Origin: Pavlovales sp. CCMP2436
Lineage: Eukaryota > Haptophyta > Pavlovophyceae > Pavlovales
Length of the DNA: 11,031 bases
Assembly: GCA_026770615.1 (NCBI GenBank)
Contig: MU631311.1
Span: forward strand, 885,819 to 896,849
Direction of reading: 5' to 3'
Position numbers and translations under genes: made by a program. Under the pieces are notes generated by a model, which did not search any database, had not been told where the DNA came from, and was given only the letters and a program-made list of their open reading frames with translations. Shown one piece after another: positions 7,168-11,031 of the stretch. Each line of letters starts with the position of its first letter. Positions within the stretch are counted from its first letter, which is position 1.

Positions 7168-7244
7168 TGCTGATCTGAGCGCTGCGACACGCGACACGTG
7201 ATACGTTGTCAGTGGGGCTTAATGAAGAGAGAGAGGACCCGGGC

Positions 7245-9229
7245 TCAGGTGGCCGGCACGGCGGCCCGGGAGTGCTTCCCAACGAGGCGCATCAGCTCGT
7301 CGTTGCCGATTGTCTCGTGCTCAACCAGCTCGTCAACCAGCTGATACGAATTAAATTTAAATTATGTTTGATACACATAGGCAGCTCAGCAGTGCTAATA
7401 TTTTATTATGTTAGAAGGGTCAATATAACATAATAACAGTGCTCAATAGGCGAAGTGTTCACTCATAGCGGCTAGATCGACATCAGATATCAGACGAGCT
7501 GTAATATCATTATCGGCCAAATGGTGGAGGAGGGTGCACGGGTGAGGGTAACTCGACTACTATTTGTTTTAAATAAGAGCGAGATGTTCGCTGCGATTAA
7601 TAGAACACCAAAAGGCAAGGGTGGGTGGATGGGTGGGTTGGGCGTGGAGGACGGCAGGGGCGTAGGGTTTACAACAACAAGAGCATCGACACAGTTGTGA
7701 CGAATACAACCACAAATACACGAGTGTGAGGGCTCTGCCGGTTAGGAGTTCAATCGATTTAGAGCGGTGAAGGCCAGCGCGTAGATATCGCGGCTAAAAT
7801 CACGCTTAGATGAGTGAAATCGCGCTCAAATGAGTTACCTTGTCGAGGAGTTTGCGGTTTGCCTCGATAGTCGCGCGCGTTTGCTCGTAAGCCGCGCGAA
7901 CGATCTTCTCCACCTGTTTTATTTCGAAATATTTTAAATGCATGATTTTGCACAAGGGTACTCCGGCCGACGTCTGGATGCCCTTTTTAAAAATAATAGT
8001 TCTTTTAACGCCCCCCGGTGCCCGGGAATAAGGTCTGCTGAGTGTGTGGGTGGGAAAATCGGGGGGTATGATGGATTGGGCGGCAAGAGGGTCTACCGGG
8101 GAGCTGGAGAGAAACTCCTCCAAGTCGATGCGTTGCTGCTGCTGAGAATCAAAATAAGAACAGTAATTATTCAAAATACACCCAAATCTTACCCCCCCCC
8201 CCCCCAGTGACTTAATAAAGTAGGTATATATAAAATACGAGAAGAGTGAACATAATTATTATATTTTGTTATTTGATAAATCACAAACGCCCCCCCTTCC
8301 CCCACACACACAAGACGCACCTCGGCGTCGATGCGTTGCTGCGTCGCCTCCGACGCCATCTTGGGAGAAGACCTATTTTTTAAAAGAACACGTGGACAAG
8401 GCGGTTACTCACTAATGAATTGAACACCTAAAGTTTGATCATAATAATAATATACAATAATGCTGTCGTTGTTATTCGCATTATTCTAAAGAAAGTGGGA
8501 AAGGTAAAAAATATGTGGTTACCGGTTGCTGCAGATATAGGTTTTTTGTTGAACAATGTTCAAAATAATACATGAGAAAGGTGGTCATCACTCTTGCGGC
8601 ATGAGGCGTTTTCTTGCTTACTAGCTAGCTTAAACAAAGAATAGAACGGCTGTGAAATTTGCCTAGACGTCAATGCGCTTGCCCTTTGGATTTGCCCGAC
8701 TGCAACCCACAGTCTGATTTTTTAGTTAGTCGTAGTCTGAAAAATGAAACGGCGGTTACCAGTTGTTGCCCGTCGGTTGTTCCCACGCAGTCAAGCCAAG
8801 CGTCTCCGCCGCAAAGCCCTGTAATTCATCATTTTAAAATATGAAATGAATAAGAGGCGAGCACACCATTTCTGCGGCGAAGCGCTGAAAGGGCAATAAG
8901 GAATGAATAGATAGGCTTGAGGTATGTTCTGAAGCACACACACCCACACGCACGCGCACACACACACACACACTTTCTAAACATGTAAATGTACTCCGAG
9001 GCAAATCCTTGCAGTGTAAATATTCTTAGAGCATTAATCAAAGACCTCGCACACACGTAAAGTCCTAATTTAGAATCAAAAAAAAACGCAAGCATACACC
9101 CAATGAGAAAGTCAAGATCGAAATCCGTAATTCAAAACAACATCAAACCCACATATTTCGCCATCATTTTGCGTGCGAAGACTGGTATGTTAAGATATAT
9201 AGATAGATAGATAGATAGATATATAGTGG

Positions 9230-9261
<32 letters not shown>

Positions 9262-10991
9262 GTAGGGGGGTATATATATGTGTGTGTGTGTGCATGTATG
9301 TACATATATGTAAAGAAATCATGGGTAATGACTTAACTGTGTCATCATCTTTCTCGCACACGCACAAATGCAAAGAAGTCTACACAGCCAAGCACAGTGA
9401 CACTGTGACATGTGCTCTGCTAAAGTCCCTTGATCCGAGTGTTTTCTCAACGCTTGGGTCCGGTGGAAACTTGTCAGGGGACGGACGTATTTCTAGATGT
9501 TTACACCAGTGACGCACCCACTGCGTGACAATCTTGCGCACACACAAATGCAAAGAAGTCTACATAGCCAAACACTGCGACGCACCAATGCCCCTACGCC
9601 CCCAACAGGGGCTGCAAGTGGGGAGGCGTTAAAAGAATAATTTTTAAAAAAGCGACGCACCCACTGCGTGACCATCTTGCGCGCGAGGTCGGCCACGCGC
9701 TGCAGGTCGGAAGAGGCGCCTGTAGTCACCTAAGACACAAAAGTGCGGACCATTCATTCGTTGTATATGAAAACATGAAAGTGCGGCATTTCATTCAATC
9801 TACATAAAAACCAATACTTCCTGAAGCACTTATTGAATGAAACTAACAACTAACCACATTGTCTGCGCCGTAGACAATCTATTATTTTTATTTCTATTGA
9901 TTCGTCTTGTAACTAATTATCCACCTCGTCTGCGCCGTGAACAATCTATTATATTTAATTATTTTTGTATTTTGATTCTCATTGTAACTAACAAACTAAC
10001 CACATCCTCTGCGCCGAAGACAATCTATTATTATTTTTATTTTTATTTTTTTATTCGTCTTGAAACTAAGTACCCACCTCGTCTGCGCCGTAAACGACTT
10101 CCTCCGCCACGCGTCCGCCGAGCGCAACTCGCAAAGTGGCCTCGAGGTACTTTCGCGAGTAGAGGCCTGATATACAAGATGAAGAGTTAAGTTATTATGG
10201 CGTCCAGAAAATACCATAATAACGCGCAACTATAATAAAATACCATTATGGCGTTTGTGATTCTAAATTATAAAAAAATAAACGTTTTTGTAGAATCACA
10301 AACGCGCAACTCGCAAAGTGGCCTCGAGGTACTTTCGCAAACATAGGCCTTTTTTGTTGAATACTGATATACAAAATGCATAATTAGTTTATTATGAGTT
10401 CAGAAGGTAAATCTAAATTACAATAAAAATGTTCGCTTTTGTAGAATCACAAACGCGCAACTAGCAAAGTGGCCTCGAGGTACTTTCGCGAGTAGAGGCC
10501 TTAACGTATTTATAGTAGTGGTGGGATTATTTATAGTAGTGGTGGGATGAAGGGGGATGTGGGTAGGGACCCATTTTAATTGTAGAGGTCGGTGAGTGAG
10601 TGTGTGGGTGGGTGGCTGGCTGGGGTGGGAGGGGGGGGGGGGGGGGGTTACGGCGTAGAAGAGAGTGGAGCCAGTGGATTTGTTTCGAATAATAATAGTA
10701 GTAATAATAAGGGAGGTTAGTTCAAGGGCTGCATCGCAACAAAGCAACAAAGTACCGCAGTTTTAATTGCCTGTGGAACAGCAAGCGGTGCCTCTGGCTA
10801 AAGCCGCTGGCTAAAGCCATATTTCAAATCGAAAAAAATGAAAGTGGCTGGTAACAAAGCAAAGCACAAAGGAAAGCACAAAGCAAAGCACACACACACA
10901 CACAAAAATCCTCACCAGAGTCGGTGCGTTCGTCGTCGGGTACGAAGAGAGTGAAGCCACCCGCACCGCTCGAGCGAGGCACAATCGTCAC
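7245..10991 (-). CDS. ftsH: FtsH-type ATP-dependent zinc metalloprotease, C-terminal part (seven exons, 5' partial)
   Basis: FtsH is a membrane-anchored AAA+ protease that unfolds and degrades membrane and soluble proteins; plastid forms turn over damaged photosystem II subunits in the thylakoid. Exons in transcription order: 10916-10991, 10078-10166, 9661-9729, 8760-8818, 8321-8372, 7839-7913 and 7245-7340 with TGA. All introns are GT-AG and all phases agree, including split codons G/GC (Gly) and TG/G (Trp). The 171 residues contain VTIVPRSSGAGGFTLF, DSGLYSRKYLE, ALGGRVAEE and VTTGASSDL, whose Asp is the third zinc ligand. Then come ARKMVTQWGF, SEATQQRIDAEVEKIV, AYEQTRATIEANRKLLDK and LVEHETIGNDELMRLVG, all in FtsH order. 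The Walker motifs and HEAGH lie upstream, beyond the window. SGLYSRxYLE with ALGGRVAEE is closest to chloroplast FtsH1/5, so a thylakoid role is likely but inferred. The tail after MRLVG is only about eleven residues. Confidence 0.95.
7341..7838 (-). other. Intron between the last two FtsH exons
   Basis: The donor is AAG/GTAACT and the acceptor GTATCAG/CTG, phase 0. Immediately after the donor lies a two-copy repeat of about 21 bases, ACTCATTTGAGCGCGATTTC then ACTCATCTAAGCGTGATTTT. Joining restores KLLDK/LVDELVEHE, as expected for the FtsH C-terminal helix bundle. No other gene is seen inside. Confidence 0.9.
7914..8320 (-). other. FtsH intron containing a copy of the preceding exon
   Basis: The donor is GAG/GTGCGT and the acceptor AAACAG/GTG, phase 0. 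It contains a 14-base C run (plus strand 8192-8205) and a second, in-frame copy of part of the preceding exon at 8097-8141. Confidence 0.9.
8097..8141 (-). repeat. Intronic partial copy of the TQQRID exon, with splice-like borders
   Basis: The sequence GCAGCAACGCATCGAC (16 bases) is identical to part of the true exon at 8321-8372. Here it is preceded by a good acceptor (pyrimidine-rich TTATTTTGATTCTCAG) and followed 45 bases later by GTAGAC. The 45 bases read QQQRIDLEEFLSSSP in phase 0 at both ends. It could act as a cassette exon, or be a non-functional duplicate. Confidence 0.5.
8373..8759 (-). other. FtsH intron with a weak copy of its own donor
   Basis: The donor is CTG/GTAACC (phase 2) and the acceptor AAATAG/GTC. 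At 8517-8532 the minus strand reads GCAGCAACCGGTAACC, similar to the exon-end and donor sequence GCAACAACTGGTAACC (14 of 16 matching). A second fragment, GTAACCGCC, lies near 8400. Confidence 0.85.
8867..8884 (-). repeat. Diverged copy of the GFAAET exon start, 18 bases
   Basis: The minus strand reads TTTCAG, then codons for RFAAEM, then GTGTGC. The true exon reads TTACAG, then GFAAET. Four of the shared codons differ only at synonymous third positions (TTT/TTC, GCG/GCC, GCG/GCA, GAG/GAA). About 15 of 21 bases match across the acceptor, so homology is likely but not certain. Confidence 0.35.
8938..8972. repeat. CA-rich microsatellite
   Basis: A degenerate then pure (CA)n run lies within the FtsH intron. 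Confidence 0.9.
9200..9292. repeat. Compound GATA, TA and TG microsatellite
   Basis: (GATA)n at about 9200-9222, (TA)n at about 9231-9257 and (TG)n at about 9279-9292 occur in succession within the FtsH intron. Confidence 0.95.
9330..9587 (-). repeat. Two intronic copies of the 3' end of the TTGASSDL exon
   Basis: The copy at 9511-9539 matches the true exon end and donor (9654-9682) at 28 of 29 bases and encodes VRKIVTQW before GTGCGT. A 42-base frame bounded by TAG and this donor (9518-9559) is open and phase 0. The older copy at about 9330-9356 encodes CARKMMTQL in one frame but lacks an in-phase donor. Both are followed on the plus strand by the shared block CACAAATGCAAAGAAGTCTA (from about 9364 and 9545), which proves a common duplication. 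Confidence 0.8.
9730..10077 (-). other. FtsH intron carrying the microexon-like array
   Basis: The donor is GAG/GTGGGT and the acceptor CTTAG/GTG, phase 0. It is made largely of a tandem repeat of about 67-79 bases whose units each contain a 21-base copy of the preceding exon's last seven codons. Confidence 0.92.
9854..10098 (-). repeat. Array of four 21-nt exon-end units (one exonic, three intronic microexon-like)
   Basis: In transcription order: 10078-10098 (end of the true exon, VVYGADE), 10004-10024 (IVFGAED), 9925-9945 (IVHGADE) and 9858-9878 (IVYGADN). Each intronic unit is preceded by AATAG and followed by GTGG, so it has AG and GT borders, and each is exactly 21 bases in phase 0. The true exon has GT exactly at the start of its own VVYGADE segment (GAA/GTCGTT). 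Skipping that segment and using one intronic unit would yield AEE, then the unit, then VTTGA in frame. Use as exons is inferred; the sequence and phases are seen. Confidence 0.75.
10191..10304. repeat. Short perfect inverted repeats upstream of the GLYSRKYLE exon
   Basis: GTTATTATGG (10191-10200) pairs with CCATAATAAC (10214-10223). CGTTTGTGATTCTA (10252-10265) pairs perfectly with TAGAATCACAAACG (10291-10304). Both lie in the intron just upstream of the exon in transcription order and could form hairpins in the pre-mRNA. Confidence 0.85.
10304..10501 (-). repeat. Two intronic copies of the first 44 or so bases of the GLYSRKYLEATL exon
   Basis: The copies at 10304-10350 and 10455-10501 match the true exon start (10122-10168). 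The distal copy differs at a single base over the 47 and the nearer one at a handful near the splice site. Both stop before the GGRVAEE codons and run into TTTGTGATTCTAC, which they share. Neither can replace the full exon, since they lack the conserved core. Confidence 0.93.
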
Positions 10992-11031
10992 CTGCAAGGG
11001 GAAGGGGAGAGGCGGGAGGAGGGGAAAAGGG
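10992..11031 (-). other. Pyrimidine tract and 3' splice site of the next upstream FtsH intron
   Basis: Read on the minus strand the window edge is an almost pure C/T tract ending in CTTGCAG. It precedes the exon VTIVPRSSG and shows that the gene continues beyond the window. Confidence 0.85.

Larger units (their letters stand above)
8819..9660 (-). other. FtsH intron with microsatellites and copies of both flanking exon edges
   Basis: The donor is TGG/GTGCGT and the acceptor AATTACAG/GGC, phase 0. At 842 bases it is the longest complete intron here. It holds CA, GATA, TA and TG microsatellites, two partial copies of the upstream exon's 3' end, and a weaker copy of the downstream exon's 5' end. 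Confidence 0.9.
10167..10915 (-). other. FtsH intron with two copies of the downstream exon's start
   Basis: The donor is CTG/GTGAGG and the acceptor TATATCAG/GC, phase 1; joining restores DSG/LYSRKYLE. It contains a 17-G run (plus 10631-10647), a 21-bp-period duplication of ATTTATAGTAGTGGTGGGAT (10508 and 10529), a 13-bp-period duplication of CTGGCTAAAGCC (10794 and 10807) and a CA run near 10889-10903. Confidence 0.92.

Noticed and set aside
7806..8174. A 122-residue minus-strand frame as an unspliced gene
   Set aside because: It is the FtsH exon at 7839-7913 read through the upstream intron; the spliced model gives full FtsH homology and matching phases. Its upstream part is kept only as a possible cassette exon.
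8192..8205. The 14-C run followed by AG as a plus-strand splice acceptor
   Set aside because: It lies inside an intron of the minus-strand FtsH gene, and the plus strand downstream has no supported coding frame.
9837..10190. A 117-residue plus-strand open frame
   Set aside because: It runs antisense through the AT-rich FtsH intron and exon 10078-10166, and its repeated peptide pattern simply reflects the 74-base tandem repeat.
10418..10750. A 110-residue minus-strand frame rich in Pro, Thr and Ser
   Set aside because: It lies within an FtsH intron and is produced by the poly-G run and GT-rich simple sequence.
7245..10991. Mitochondrial m-AAA protease (AFG3L2 type) instead of plastid FtsH
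   Set aside because: SEAT and AYxxT are shared with AFG3L proteins, but SGLYSRKYLE, ALGGRVAEE and ARKMVTQWGF fit chloroplast FtsH1/5 better. Location still needs the N-terminus, which is outside the window.

Overview
The window looks like nuclear DNA of a eukaryotic microalga or related protist. It is not prokaryotic: the clearest gene is cut into short GC-rich exons by AT-rich GT-AG introns full of microsatellites, and there are no Shine-Dalgarno sites or operons. The lineage cannot be fixed from sequence alone. The one confidently identified protein is most like the thylakoid (FtsH1/FtsH5-type) FtsH proteases, and another candidate gene starts with a signal peptide, so a plastid-bearing alga is the best guess.

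Right third (7245-10991, minus strand): the 3' part of an FtsH AAA-protease gene in seven phase-consistent exons (516 nt, 171 residues plus stop). It covers the second half of the peptidase domain, including the conserved Asp that is the third zinc ligand. The ATPase domain and the HEAGH motif lie outside the window. Its introns repeatedly hold extra copies of the neighbouring exon edges. The most striking case is intron 9730-10077. Three 21-nt units, each preceded by AG and followed by GT, encode IVFGAED, IVHGADE and IVYGADN, alternatives to the VVYGADE that ends the preceding exon. That exon has an in-phase GT exactly before VVYGADE, so the arrangement could work as a set of mutually exclusive microexons.

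Left and middle (1-7200): a GC-rich, repeat-laden region. It begins with the tail of an ORF resembling the C-terminal end of a retroelement reverse transcriptase, followed by a 107-bp tandem repeat. A probable plus-strand, intron-containing gene starts near 1832 with a signal peptide; an exon near 2156 resembles the first strands of a PDZ domain. A foldback element with 23-bp terminal inverted repeats lies at 5105-5598, and a second inverted-repeat relic at 6727-7167. Several short tandem arrays are also present. Many open frames here are open by GC content alone and are not called as genes.

No tRNA, rRNA, CRISPR array or bacterial regulatory element was seen. The genes do not form an evident pathway together; they look like independent nuclear genes separated by mobile-element debris.
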